NCBI RefSeq assembly: GCF_033170385.1
Contig: NZ_CP126170.1
Location: forward strand, 2,814,001-2,878,000
Direction: 5' to 3'
Source: Xanthomonas rydalmerensis
Lineage (GTDB): Bacteria > Pseudomonadota > Gammaproteobacteria > Xanthomonadales > Xanthomonadaceae
Length of the DNA stretch: 64,000 bases
The translations under genes and the position numbers were made by a program. This document shows, one piece after another, positions 20,910 through 29,414 of this stretch. The stretch's first letter is position 1. Every line of letters begins with the position of its first letter. The notes beneath the pieces are model-generated. The model did not search any database. It saw nothing but the letters and a program-made list of their open reading frames with translations, and had not been told where the DNA came from.

Positions 20910-21851
20910 ATGAACGAACGGACCGTTCCGACTTTCGCGCTGGAAAACATCATGCGTGGCGAGCAGATGGAAGAACTGCGACGTTGCGCGAGCGAGCAAG
21001 GCGTCTTCTATCTCGAGGTGAACGGCCCACTGAACGATGCGCACATCCAGGCCGGAAACGCCGCGATGACGTTCTTCGCCAATGCCGACGACGCTGCAAA
21101 GCAGGCTGTCACCAACAGTAGACCGAACATGCGCCGTGGCTTTTCTCCGCTGGGCTCCGAAAGCACTGCGCGCTGCACCAATACCGGCGAGTACTCCGAT
21201 TACGCGATGGTCTACTCGATGGGAATCTCCGGCAACCTGTTTCCCACGCAGGACTTCCAACGGCTGTGGAGCAATTACTTCGACATCTACTACGCGATTT
21301 CGCAGCAGACGGCGAAAGCCGTGCTGCGGAGCATGGATGTCCATCTCCACACCGATATCGACACCCTGCTCGATTGCGATCCGGTACTGCGATTCCGCTA
21401 CTTCCCCGATGTCCCCGAAGACCGTTGCGCCGAACAGCAGCCCAACCGCATGGCGCCTCACTACGATCTGTCGATCGTCTCACTGATCCTGCAGACCCCA
21501 TGCCCAAACGGATTCGTCAGCCTGCAGGTGGAACTCGACGGGCACTTCGTCGAGCTGGCGCCACGTCCAGGGTGCGTAGTGGTTTTCTGCGGGTCCATCG
21601 CGCCCCTGGTTTCCGATGGGAAGATCAAGGCACCGCAGCACCGGGTAGTATCACCGAGCAGGACGCAACGGATCGGCAGCAATCGCACATCGAGCGTGCT
21701 CTTCCTGCGGCCGCGTTCGGAATTCACCTTCTCGGTGCCGCTAGCCAAGGCGCTCGGCATGGGCGACGACCTGAGCGGCGAGCGTGCCACGTTCGGAGAG
21801 TGGTGCGGCGCCAATTACATGGAGATGCACGTCATGTCGCCTCAACCTTAG
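20910..21851 (+). CDS. cefF: Deacetylcephalosporin C synthase (DAOC 3'-hydroxylase)
   Basis: 313-residue paralogue of the preceding enzyme with the same ligands (His184, Asp186, His244) and RxS (Arg259, Ser261). It would hydroxylate the 3-methyl group of DAOC to deacetylcephalosporin C, giving the hydroxyl needed to attach a cephabacin side chain. SMGISGN and the C-terminal NYMEMH resemble Streptomyces CefF more than CefE. GAAGGAG sits 11 bp before the ATG. It lies 37 bp after cefE. As in Streptomyces and unlike fungal CefEF, ring expansion and hydroxylation are split between two proteins. Confidence 0.86.
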   Translation: MNERTVPTFALENIMRGEQMEELRRCASEQGVFYLEVNGPLNDAHIQAGNAAMTFFANADDAAKQAVTNSRPNMRRGFSPLGSESTARCTNTGEYSDYAMVYSMGISGNLFPTQDFQRLWSNYFDIYYAISQQTAKAVLRSMDVHLHTDIDTLLDCDPVLRFRYFPDVPEDRCAEQQPNRMAPHYDLSIVSLILQTPCPNGFVSLQVELDGHFVELAPRPGCVVVFCGSIAPLVSDGKIKAPQHRVVSPSRTQRIGSNRTSSVLFLRPRSEFTFSVPLAKALGMGDDLSGERATFGEWCGANYMEMHVMSPQP

Positions 21852-21918
21852 TACATCCGGCATGGCCACGCTATCAGTGCCCGCCAGCGCGCCGTCATCC
21901 CACCGGGAGTGCCCGTTC

Positions 21919-23145
21919 ATGATTTCGCACATCGACGCGACGCGCGTGCGTGAGCGCATGCTGTTACCGCCCTCCGTCGTCTATCTGAACGCTGGCTCAT
22001 TCGGCCCACTTCCGCGCGCCGTATTCGACACAGCCGCGGCGCTTCGGCACCGGCTTGCACAGGAACCAACTGACTTCCTGTTGCGCCAGGTGCCCGACCT
22101 GCTCTGGCGCGCACGCGAGCAGTTGGCCGAATTCCTGGATTGCGCCCCCAACCGCCTTGTTTTCACCGCGAGCGTCAGTGCCGCGACAAGCCTGGTGGCA
22201 TCCTCGCTGGCGCTTGCCACTCCCGGCGAAATCCTGCTCAGCGACCAGGAATACCTGACCATGCGATGGTGCTGGGAACGCATTGCGGACCGGCACGGCC
22301 TGGCGCTTCGCACTTTCCAGGCTCCGCCCATGCCGTCGGACCCCGAGGAGATCGTGCAAGCGGCCGTTCACGCCATGGGACCGCGTACTCGCCTGCTCTT
22401 CTTCAGTCATATCGCCTCGGCAACCGGGCTGGTACTGCCCGCCCGGCGGATCTGCGAAGAAGCGCAAAAGCGCGGCATCATCAGCGTGGTCGACGGCGCG
22501 CATGCTGTGGCGGCCAGCGCACTGCGGCTGCAACAGATCCCCTGCGATTTCTACGTCGGCAGTTGCCACAAGTGGCTGCTTGCGCCGAGCGGTGCCAGTT
22601 TTCTCTATCTGGGACGCGAGCGGGAAGAGCGACTGCAACCACTGACGATCAGTTGGGGGCACCACAGCGCACAGGCCGCATCGGCGCCAGACGAACGTGA
22701 TCGATTCGGGAGCACGCCTCGGCTGCGTCGGCTTGAATGCGAGGGAACACGCGACATCTGCCCATGGCTCGCCCTGCCGGAGGCCATCGCCTTCCACCGC
22801 TCTTTCAAGCCAGACCAGGCCATCGCCCATATGCGCATGCTGGCCGAGTATGCGCGGGAACGCCTCGCAACGCTGGGCCTGATCGCTGCGACGCCCACCG
22901 ACCCTTCGTTGAGTGGGCCAATGATCGCCTTCGAGCTACCTTCGGCGGCAACGCCGGCACAACTGCAAGGCGCGCTTTGGGACCGGTTCCATCTCGAGGT
23001 TTCCGTCATCGAGCGCCAGGACGTGGCACTGCTTCGGCTATCTCCTCATGTCTACAACACCTGTTCGGACATCGACTATCTGGTGGAATGCTTGGCTGCG
23101 CTCATGCGCAAACCGTCATCGAGGCGCCGATCGGCGGTCGTTTAG
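21919..23145 (+). CDS. cefD: Isopenicillin N epimerase (class V aminotransferase fold)
   Basis: 408-residue PLP enzyme. The PLP-binding lysine is Lys218 (SCHKWLLAPSG) and Asp192 (DGAH) is the pyridine-nitrogen partner. Length and motifs fit the CefD/class V aminotransferase family. It would convert isopenicillin N to penicillin N by inverting the aminoadipyl side chain, which the expandase requires. The ATG at 21919 follows GGGAG at ten bases; an ATG at 21862 would add 19 residues. It directly follows cefF. Confidence 0.9.
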   Translation: MISHIDATRVRERMLLPPSVVYLNAGSFGPLPRAVFDTAAALRHRLAQEPTDFLLRQVPDLLWRAREQLAEFLDCAPNRLVFTASVSAATSLVASSLALATPGEILLSDQEYLTMRWCWERIADRHGLALRTFQAPPMPSDPEEIVQAAVHAMGPRTRLLFFSHIASATGLVLPARRICEEAQKRGIISVVDGAHAVAASALRLQQIPCDFYVGSCHKWLLAPSGASFLYLGREREERLQPLTISWGHHSAQAASAPDERDRFGSTPRLRRLECEGTRDICPWLALPEAIAFHRSFKPDQAIAHMRMLAEYARERLATLGLIAATPTDPSLSGPMIAFELPSAATPAQLQGALWDRFHLEVSVIERQDVALLRLSPHVYNTCSDIDYLVECLAALMRKPSSRRRSAVV

Positions 23146-23289
23146 CCGGCACCGGGCGGCTAGCGCAAATGGGCCGCTTCCCTCCCGCTGCCTTTTTGTC
23201 CATCCTGTAGAACGCGAAAGCGGCACGGTCCACGCAGTGGACGTGATCGCCACAATCTCAAGCAGGTAGGAAAAGGCAGGGTATAGACG

Positions 23290-24459
23290 ATGAAGAGGCT
23301 TTTGGCCTTCTGTTTGCTTTTCGTTGCCGCCATCGGCAGCGCGAAGGACGTGCCCACTTCGCGGGCAGATGCGCAGAAGCAGCTACAGCACACCGTGCAG
23401 ACTTTCATGCAGCAGTACGACGTGCCCGGCGTGGCCATTGCCATAACGGTCGATGGAACGGACTACTACGCCACCTACGGCGTGTCCTCGCGAACGACGC
23501 AGGCGAAGATCAGCAAGGACACCTTGTTCGAAATCGGCTCGATCAGCAAGACTTTCACCGCCACCTTAGCCGCCTATGCGCAGGTCAACCACAAGCTGTC
23601 CCTAATGGATCACCCCAGCAAATATCTGCCGGAGATGAAGGGTCACGACTTCGACAAGGTCACGCTGCTCAATCTCGCGACGCATACAGCAGGCGGCTTC
23701 CCGATGCAGATGCCTGAGGATGTCAAAAGCGACGCTCAGGTAACTGCCTATTTTCAGGCATGGAAGCCTCAGTACCCCGCAGGCACGAAGCGCACTTACG
23801 CAAACCCGAGCATTGGCATGTTGGGGCTGATCACGGCAAAAAGCATGCATGTCCCGTTTCGCAAGGCGATGGAAGGCATCCTGCTTCCCAGGCTTGCGTT
23901 GCCCAACACCTACCTCTACGTTCCGCCCGGAAAACAGGCGCTGTACGCGCAGGGCTACGACGAGAACAATGCCCCGGTACGCATGAAGCCAGGCGCTCTA
24001 TGGGAACCGACATACGGCATAAAAACCACAGCCGAGGATCTGCTGCGCTTTGTCGAAATCAATCTCGACCTGATCGAAGTGCAGCCTGCGCTGAGGCAAG
24101 CCATCAAAGACACCCACACCGGCTACTTCAAGCTCGGTGACATGACCCAGGACCTGGTCTGGGAACAGATTCCCTACCCCACCAACCAGAACGGGCTGTT
24201 GACGAACAGTTCCCAGAAGGTCATCTACGAGAGCAATGCTGTGGACACGCTAACGCCACCATTGCAGCCACAGCAGAATGTGCTGATCAACAAAACCGGC
24301 TCGACCCGGGGCTTTGGCGCATACATTGCCTTCAATCCGTCGGACAGGATCGGCATCGTCCTGCTGATCAATCGAAACATCTCCATGGAAGCGCGACTGC
24401 GCCTGGCCAATGCCGTGCTGGATGTCGCACGCGGCTTGCCAAACGGGCATTCACACTAA
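23290..24459 (+). CDS. bla: Class C (AmpC-type) beta-lactamase
   Basis: 389-residue secreted serine hydrolase. It has an N-terminal signal peptide (about residues 1-18), the SxSK motif Ser84-Ile-Ser-Lys87, Tyr170-Ala-Asn172 (the YxN motif) and Lys335-Thr-Gly337. The length is normal for AmpC. It probably protects the periplasm of the producer. The position at the end of pcbAB-pcbC-cefE-cefF-cefD matches the bla gene described in the Lysobacter lactamgenus cluster. A 144-bp gap before it leaves room for its own promoter. No ampR-like regulator is adjacent. Confidence 0.95.
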   Translation: MKRLLAFCLLFVAAIGSAKDVPTSRADAQKQLQHTVQTFMQQYDVPGVAIAITVDGTDYYATYGVSSRTTQAKISKDTLFEIGSISKTFTATLAAYAQVNHKLSLMDHPSKYLPEMKGHDFDKVTLLNLATHTAGGFPMQMPEDVKSDAQVTAYFQAWKPQYPAGTKRTYANPSIGMLGLITAKSMHVPFRKAMEGILLPRLALPNTYLYVPPGKQALYAQGYDENNAPVRMKPGALWEPTYGIKTTAEDLLRFVEINLDLIEVQPALRQAIKDTHTGYFKLGDMTQDLVWEQIPYPTNQNGLLTNSSQKVIYESNAVDTLTPPLQPQQNVLINKTGSTRGFGAYIAFNPSDRIGIVLLINRNISMEARLRLANAVLDVARGLPNGHSH

Positions 24460-24643
24460 GCGCCTTTTCCGCTTCGCCGGGTGCACACGACATAAAAGCA
24501 CATGCGAGCTTCGCTGATCGGCTCGATGGCCCTGAGCTCCAACATGCGCACGACGCACCGAGTGCCGTCCGGCCAATTGCTGAAGGAGCGACAGGTGCTT
24601 GTCGTGCTCTGTGGCCACCCGGACGAAGCACCGTCCAGCAGCG
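24460..24643. other. Short spacer between bla and the integrase remnant
   Basis: About 180 bp with open frames on the minus strand but no recognisable domain. It could be further debris of the older element. No terminator with a clear T-run was found after bla. Confidence 0.4.
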
Positions 24644-24806
24644 TCAAAGCAGCAACGCATCGCCAAGGAAGGCGTGATCGCAGATCGTGCTGATCTTCTC
24701 GCTGGGTGCGCTTGCGCCCGAGGCGTGCCTGCAGGTCAGCAGGAACGCGCAAACGAACGTAGTAGCGGCCAGTCTCGCCGCGGGTGAGGTAGTGCGCGAC
24801 TCGCAT
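24644..24806 (-). pseudogene. 5' remnant of a tyrosine integrase
   Basis: From the ATG at 24806 the first residues (MRVAHYLTRGETGRYYV and onward) nearly match the intact integrase at 58155-59615. Homology continues for about 50 codons, switches frame near 24700, and ends at a stop at 24644. The catalytic domain is gone. The remnant lies in the same orientation and at the same distance from a tRNA-derived core as the intact gene, so it belonged to an earlier element at the same tRNA-Ser site. Confidence 0.8.
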
Positions 24807-24844
24807 GGAAGTGTCCAAGCGAGTGTCCAAGGTGGCGAAAAAGA

Positions 24845-24877
24845 AAAACGCCCGCAAGCCTTTGATTTGCGGGCGTT
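24845..24877. terminator. Copy of the tRNA-Ser terminator hairpin
   Basis: A 12-bp stem (AAACGCCCGCAA / TTGCGGGCGTTT) followed on the minus strand by a T-rich run. It is the counterpart of the hairpin just 3' of tRNA-Ser at 59655-59687 and lies 10 bp from the core repeat. Confidence 0.65.
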
Positions 24878-24887
24878 TCCTTGACAC

Positions 24888-24904
24888 TGGCGGAGTGAGA
24901 GGGA
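24888..24904. other. Attachment-site core, left (att)
   Basis: 17 bp TGGCGGAGTGAGAGGGA, identical to the last 17 bases of the tRNA-Ser gene (59697-59713). The match stops after this base, which marks the left boundary of the 34.8-kb element. Confidence 0.85.
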
Positions 24905-25295
24905 CACCATGCAGAGCCCTCTAACCCATTGATGCCAATCGTCTTTTGCCACCTGGACACCCGCAAATTGTGCCCAAGGGATGGTCCTACCGCCGGGATC
25001 GTAGCCGAGGCGGCATGCAATGTTGATCCCCCCATACGGCCAGTCCCTCTCCCTGTGCGATGAACCGATGCGCCACTCGTCAGGACGCTGATAGGAACAA
25101 CGCGGCTCACGTCCCGGGGCGCGCCGTCGACGCCGAACCTTGACCGTCGATCAACTCCTTCTAGGCGTCTCAGGACAGCAAAAAACCGACCTCGAAGCGC
25201 GTATTTATATTTGTGAAATTTCTCTGAAATTTGCACTTGCGCAATGGCGACTCGGTGCTTGGATGAAAGCTCCTCAATCGCTCAAAGGAGCATCC
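24905..25295. other. Left-end non-coding stretch of the element
   Basis: About 390 bp without a convincing gene. An AT-rich patch at about 25200-25235 holds two TGAAATTT direct repeats and the palindrome GAAATTTC. It may include accessory recombinase sites or the promoter of the next gene; nothing else stands out. Confidence 0.4.
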
Positions 25296-25685
25296 ATGCA
25301 ATCCGAACCACTCACGCTTCAAATCGCCAGCCGTCTCGTCAGCGGCCTTCTTTGCCATGAGCGGCACTGCCGCCTCCCCGACCGCGTCAACGACATCCGG
25401 CACGCTCTGGAGGTGGCCGGGGAAATGATGCGCCAATACCGCGGCGGCTCTTCCGCTCCTCCGGTGTACGACTACGCCCCGCCCAAGCCTGGGCCGACGC
25501 TGCCACCACCAGCATCGCTGTCCCAGCCGCAAGTGCCGCGCCCACAAGAGACCCGAACTCAGCAGGCCATCGTGGTGCGCGAGATTCCGTCCGTTGAAGA
25601 GTGGCGAAAGAACCGCCGGCGCAAAGTCGCCCTGCATCCGGATCCGATGGCGAACACGAAGAGGCCGAAGCCGACATTGCACTGA
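25296..25685 (+). CDS. Hypothetical protein with proline-rich centre
   Basis: 129 residues. The ATG at 25296 has AAAGGAG nine bases upstream, which decides the start over longer upstream frames. The N-terminal half is probably helical, with two Cys. A Pro-rich linker (about residues 50-85) and a basic C-terminus ending in KRPKPTLH follow. No family is recognised. It converges on the relaxase gene with a shared terminator between them. Confidence 0.6.
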   Translation: MQSEPLTLQIASRLVSGLLCHERHCRLPDRVNDIRHALEVAGEMMRQYRGGSSAPPVYDYAPPKPGPTLPPPASLSQPQVPRPQETRTQQAIVVREIPSVEEWRKNRRRKVALHPDPMANTKRPKPTLH

Positions 25686-25710
25686 CACGCACCAACGCCC
25701 CGACAACAAA

Positions 25711-25737
25711 GTGCCCCGCTTGCGGGGCACCGTTGTT
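25711..25737. terminator. Bidirectional rho-independent terminator
   Basis: Perfect 9-bp stem GTGCCCCGC-TT-GCGGGGCAC (25711-25730) with A-rich left and T-rich right flanks. It lies between the convergent gene at 25296-25685 and the relaxase. Confidence 0.75.
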
Positions 25738-27348
25738 TCAGTGGAAGCGTGGGCGCGGTGGACGGGGGCCGCTCGGCGCAAGATCCGGGGCCGGCGGGTC
25801 GTAGAGCGCAGTCGGTTGAGCGTCCTGGGAGCCAAGGACCAGCGGTCGGTCGAGCTCGAGGGGATAGCGCCTGAGCATCTCCTGGCTCCAGGCCTCCAGG
25901 TGGTGGGCACGCTCTGCTGCCGCCTTCTCGCAGATGGCTTTTTGCTCCGGCGTGACCCGTGCCCGCGCTTTAGCTAGCTCGGCCCTCCGCTTCTCTACGA
26001 TGCTCAAGCGCCATGCCCGGCGCTGCTTCCAGTGCTGCTCCGTCCAAGGGGTGCCAGGCTTGGGATTGCTGAAGGTGAAGTTCTCCCAATACCGCTCCGC
26101 GAGATGAAGGAGCTTGGAGGCGCGTCGCTCGGCCCGCAGGTGTCGTGCAAACCTCGTCAGGCTGGCTTTGAATCCGCGCAACCGCCAGGCGAGCTCCAAC
26201 ACGTCAGCGTCGAACCGGGTGTGCTCGACGAATGCCGCGGCGCGCTCGGCCGCCCAAGCCAAGAGTTGGCGGGTGGCATGGAGCGCCCGCGCCACGCCCT
26301 CGTGGCGCAGCGCTGCCCACTCCTGGCTCAGCTCTGCGACGAGCACCGGGATGGACAGCGACTCCGGGGGCGGCGCCCCGGGAGCGCTCTCCTCCAGCAA
26401 CCCCAGCCGTTGGGCGTTGATCTCGATGTTGCGACGGACCTCGATGTCCCCTTCCCCGCGGGCCAGCGACAGTCGCAGCAGGGCTCCAAGACGTAGTCTC
26501 TCCCGTTTGGCCTGTTCGTGGCTGTGGCCGTCGGGCACTTCCAACGCTCGCCCCTCGCTCTCGAAGCTGGCGGCGAGTTCTTGGAAGGCCTCTTCGTTGC
26601 GCTCTTCAATCCGGCGGTTTGCCTCCACGCGCTCAGAGGCCTGGCCCCGTCGGGCCATGGCGGTTGCGTTCTTGCCCACGTGTTTGGTGGGCTCACGCGA
26701 GAGCACGGCAGCAGCCACCAGGTCGCCGCGGGCCAAGGCGTCATTGGCCTGTGCTTCCAAACGGCGATGGTCCACCTGAATCCCTAGGCCAGCCGCCTCG
26801 AGGTAGGCATTGACGGTGGTAGCGATCAGTTCGCGCACCCAGTGCACCTCTGCCCTGCCCAACGGCCCACCGTCCAGTTCCTTGGTTTTTTCCGTGAAAC
26901 CTTCCGGCCCCACGCGCCGCGTCGTTGCCAAGACGTGAACGTGCCAGTTCAAGCCGTCTTTGCTGCCTGGGCTATGGATGCTCGCTTGGGCTGCGAACCG
27001 GTAGCGACTGACCAGCGCACGGGTGACCTCCAGGGCCAGCTCGGATCGCTGTTCATCATCGAGTTCGTGCGGCAGTGCGAATTCGAACTCGCGTGCGATC
27101 GTGGCGTCCTTGCGCCGCTCAGCCGCCTCCGCCGCCGGCCAGAGTGCGGCGGGGACAAGTGCCCAGTCGGGCGCGTCCTCGGGAGCGACGCAGCGGGTTT
27201 CGACCACGCCGTCCCGACGGCGGTAGTCGTGGCGCTGCCCGGTCTTCTCGTCTTCGAGAAGCAGGCCAGCGCGGTAGGCAGCCGCCGCGATGGACGAATG
27301 TCCCTTGGCGCGGCTGAAGGTCTTTACGTTGGCATGGTAGATGGCCAT
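25738..27348 (-). CDS. MobA/MobL-family (MOBQ) conjugative relaxase
   Basis: 536 residues from the ATG at 27348; the frame is open further upstream but homology begins at MAIYHANV. Motif I has the candidate catalytic Tyr25 (SIAAAAYRAG). Motif III has the metal-binding pair His136 and His138 (NWHVHVLATT). The C-terminal half is rich in charged helices. It would nick oriT and pilot one strand in conjugation. No mating-pair or coupling-protein genes occur in the element, so it should depend on a helper system. A divergent small gene follows across a candidate oriT. Confidence 0.88.
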   Translation of the reverse strand: MAIYHANVKTFSRAKGHSSIAAAAYRAGLLLEDEKTGQRHDYRRRDGVVETRCVAPEDAPDWALVPAALWPAAEAAERRKDATIAREFEFALPHELDDEQRSELALEVTRALVSRYRFAAQASIHSPGSKDGLNWHVHVLATTRRVGPEGFTEKTKELDGGPLGRAEVHWVRELIATTVNAYLEAAGLGIQVDHRRLEAQANDALARGDLVAAAVLSREPTKHVGKNATAMARRGQASERVEANRRIEERNEEAFQELAASFESEGRALEVPDGHSHEQAKRERLRLGALLRLSLARGEGDIEVRRNIEINAQRLGLLEESAPGAPPPESLSIPVLVAELSQEWAALRHEGVARALHATRQLLAWAAERAAAFVEHTRFDADVLELAWRLRGFKASLTRFARHLRAERRASKLLHLAERYWENFTFSNPKPGTPWTEQHWKQRRAWRLSIVEKRRAELAKARARVTPEQKAICEKAAAERAHHLEAWSQEMLRRYPLELDRPLVLGSQDAQPTALYDPPAPDLAPSGPRPPRPRFH

Positions 27349-27399
27349 GAGGTATGTGCTCCGAAGCAGTGGGGTTGCTTCGTTTATGCCTTGGCTTTT

Positions 27400-27480
27400 G
27401 ATTTGCGCAAGCGCCGTCGGCGCTTGGGGTTCAAGGGGCGGAGCCCTTTGCGCACACGTTCCGCAGGAACGTCTAGGTGC
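27400..27480. other. Candidate oriT
   Basis: In the 266-bp gap between the relaxase and the divergent small gene lie two perfect inverted repeats: CAAGCGCC-GTC-GGCGCTTG (27408-27426) and ACGTTCC-GCA-GGAACGT (27456-27472). Between them on the minus strand is GTGCGCAAAGGGC, loosely like nic regions of MOBQ plasmids. The location beside the relaxase gene is typical. The nick site is not proven. Confidence 0.45.
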
Positions 27481-27614
27481 GCTCTTGCTTCTTTCTTTTA
27501 AGCCTTGTTTTTCAGATCTTTTCAATTTCGAGGGAGCACAAATTTTCAAGCCGGCGCGAACTTGACGCGAGCCATTTCTTTGGTTGACTCGTAAGCAAGC
27601 AGAGGAGAAATCAG

Positions 27615-27941
27615 ATGAGCGCGACAAACCACTACCACGACCGAATCCATCGAGCTACCGAACGACTGGCGCAGCTTCAAGCGCGCGAGCTTTTAGCGAG
27701 CCAGCGCCAGGCAGTGAAAGCGAAGGAAACACAGCGCCGCGAAGAGGCCAAGCGACGCACGCGGGTCGCAGAGCTTGTGTTCTTGGCCGGCGTCGAAACG
27801 CTGGAGGATGCTGAGTTGGTCGGCGCGCTGTTGAGCTATGTAGAAAGCCGCAATGACCATGATGTCCGCAACCAAGCACGCTCACGCGGGACCTTGCGGC
27901 TGACAATGGCAAGCGCCGAAGAAAGCCATGCCAAGCACTGA
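27615..27941 (+). CDS. Small mobilization accessory protein (TraD/MobC-like, tentative)
   Basis: 108 residues with a strong ribosome binding site (AGAGGAG) before the ATG. The N-terminal half is a highly charged helix, probably a coiled coil. The C-terminal half (TRVAELVFLAGVETLEDAELVGALL) resembles the TraD accessory family next to MOBQ relaxases. It is divergent from the relaxase across the candidate oriT. It may assist relaxosome formation; this is inferred from position and a weak motif. Confidence 0.55.
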   Translation: MSATNHYHDRIHRATERLAQLQARELLASQRQAVKAKETQRREEAKRRTRVAELVFLAGVETLEDAELVGALLSYVESRNDHDVRNQARSRGTLRLTMASAEESHAKH

Positions 27942-28113
27942 CCTGGCTCTGCACTTGCTCGCTACCTTCGAGTTGCGGCGGTCTTAGAGTTGAGCTAAAA
28001 CATGTTTGCCGGTCGCTGAGCGTCGGTGTTGTGCCCGCATGCCAAACGGCTCCGGGTGCCCGAGGTCCACCCAATGGGGGCGCGGGAATCGTCTTTTGAT
28101 TCCGGAGCCTCCC

Positions 28114-28467
28114 ATGAGCAACAGACGCCTCAAAACCCTTCGTGCCTACGCCTTCCACGCCCAAGCCGGCCGCTGTTTCTATTGCGGCCTCCCCATGTGG
28201 CTCTCCTCGCCTGACGAGCTAGGCTTGCGCCCCCGATCGTCCCGCGCCTACCAATGCACGGCCGAGCATCTCCAGGCTCGCCAAGACGGTGGCAAGGACG
28301 TGGCCGATAACGTGGTGGCCGCGCATGCCCGCTGTAACCAAAGACGCCACAAAAGGTCTGGGCCGCCCCTCCATCCCGACGCATTCCGGGCACTGGTTCA
28401 GAGGCGGCTCGCAGTGGGAAAATGGTGGCCGTCACTACCGCCAGGGATTGCGCGTGCTTCTTTTTGA
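28114..28467 (+). CDS. HNH endonuclease
   Basis: 117 residues from the ATG at 28114 (CCGGAG upstream). The first zinc pair is CFYC, the HNH core is AEHLQARQDGG, then NVVAAHARCNQRRH supplies the remaining ligands. Small HNH proteins of this type act as homing, restriction or phage-defence nucleases. The next gene, also a nuclease, overlaps its end by 14-20 bp. Confidence 0.8.
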   Translation: MSNRRLKTLRAYAFHAQAGRCFYCGLPMWLSSPDELGLRPRSSRAYQCTAEHLQARQDGGKDVADNVVAAHARCNQRRHKRSGPPLHPDAFRALVQRRLAVGKWWPSLPPGIARASF

Positions 28468-29278
28468 CCTCATCAAGCTTCACGAACCCTCGTTCGAGAC
28501 GTCGAAGGCCAAGATTCATTTGGCACGACACAACCAGATCAGTCACCCCATCAACGAATGGCTGGCTGGTGACTTCGATAACTGGCAACGCACCCAGACC
28601 CGCAGGAACTTCAAACTCGACCTAGTTGTATCGCTGATCCAGGTGCCCAAGACGTATCGGTGGATGTTTGCCGGCCTGTTCCGCTCGCATGGATACGAGG
28701 AGTGGAAAAACGAGGTGAACAAGCTCCACTACGTTTACAACCTCGAACGCATCCCCAGCACCGAAGCCTTGGAAGGCCGCTTGTTCCTCACCGGAAAATA
28801 TACCGGCCAACAGTCCTACCCAGGTGCAGACAGCCTCATTGGCGACATGGAAGTCTACGAACTGCTTCCTGAGAAGTTGGGCATCGGAGCCTTTCCAGGC
28901 TTCAAGAAGGTGGACATCGACAAGGGCACCCTTGATCTGCTGATGCGCACAAACAACAGCGCATGGCGAACGGCCCTGTCTTCTGTCAAAGGCATCTACC
29001 TCATCACTGACACCAAAACTGGCAAGCTCTACGTGGGCAAAGCCGACGGTGAGGAAGGCATCTGGGGACGCTGGGGTCACTACGCCAGCACTGGACACGG
29101 TGGCAACCGGGCTCTTGTCCAAGAGCTCGGCCTGAAAGCGAGCGACCGCCAGAACGATCTGAAGTTCTCGCTCCTAGAAATCGCAGACATCCAGACCGGC
29201 GATCAGGAGATCGATGAGCGAGAGATCCATTGGAAGAACATCTTGATGAGCCGAGCCTACGGCTACAACCGCAACTGA
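28454..29278 (+). CDS. GIY-YIG nuclease-domain protein
   Basis: About 275 residues. There is no ATG near the start: GTG at 28454 (with CAGGGA upstream) or TTG at 28448 are the likely starts. The C-terminal ~100 residues carry a GIY-YIG nuclease domain: GIYLITD, LYVGKA, a conserved Arg in WGRW, and a Glu in the DEREIHW region. The N-terminal ~170 residues match nothing I recognise. Overlap with the HNH gene suggests the two are co-translated. Confidence 0.75.
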   Translation: MLLFDLIKLHEPSFETSKAKIHLARHNQISHPINEWLAGDFDNWQRTQTRRNFKLDLVVSLIQVPKTYRWMFAGLFRSHGYEEWKNEVNKLHYVYNLERIPSTEALEGRLFLTGKYTGQQSYPGADSLIGDMEVYELLPEKLGIGAFPGFKKVDIDKGTLDLLMRTNNSAWRTALSSVKGIYLITDTKTGKLYVGKADGEEGIWGRWGHYASTGHGGNRALVQELGLKASDRQNDLKFSLLEIADIQTGDQEIDEREIHWKNILMSRAYGYNRN

Positions 29279-29414
29279 CCCGGGCAAAAAATAGCCCGGG
29301 GGTGAGCCGGCTGAAGGGTCTCGAGGAACAAGGGATGGTCAGGAGTATGCCTATCCCGATTCGCAGTGATTGAGACCCTTGGCCAAAATCCCGTCTGCGC
29401 TTCTGACTTGGCTG
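29279..29414. other. Spacer with hairpin after the GIY-YIG gene
   Basis: It begins with CCCGGGC-AAAAAATA-GCCCGGG, a 7-bp stem directly after the stop codon but with no T-run. This is possibly a weak terminator. No other structure is apparent. Confidence 0.35.

Larger units (their letters stand above)
24711..24904. repeat. 194-bp direct repeat, left copy
   Basis: By eye nearly identical (of the order of 95%) to 59520-59713 in the same orientation. It covers the integrase 5' end, a tRNA-terminator-like hairpin and the tRNA 3' core. Confidence 0.9.
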
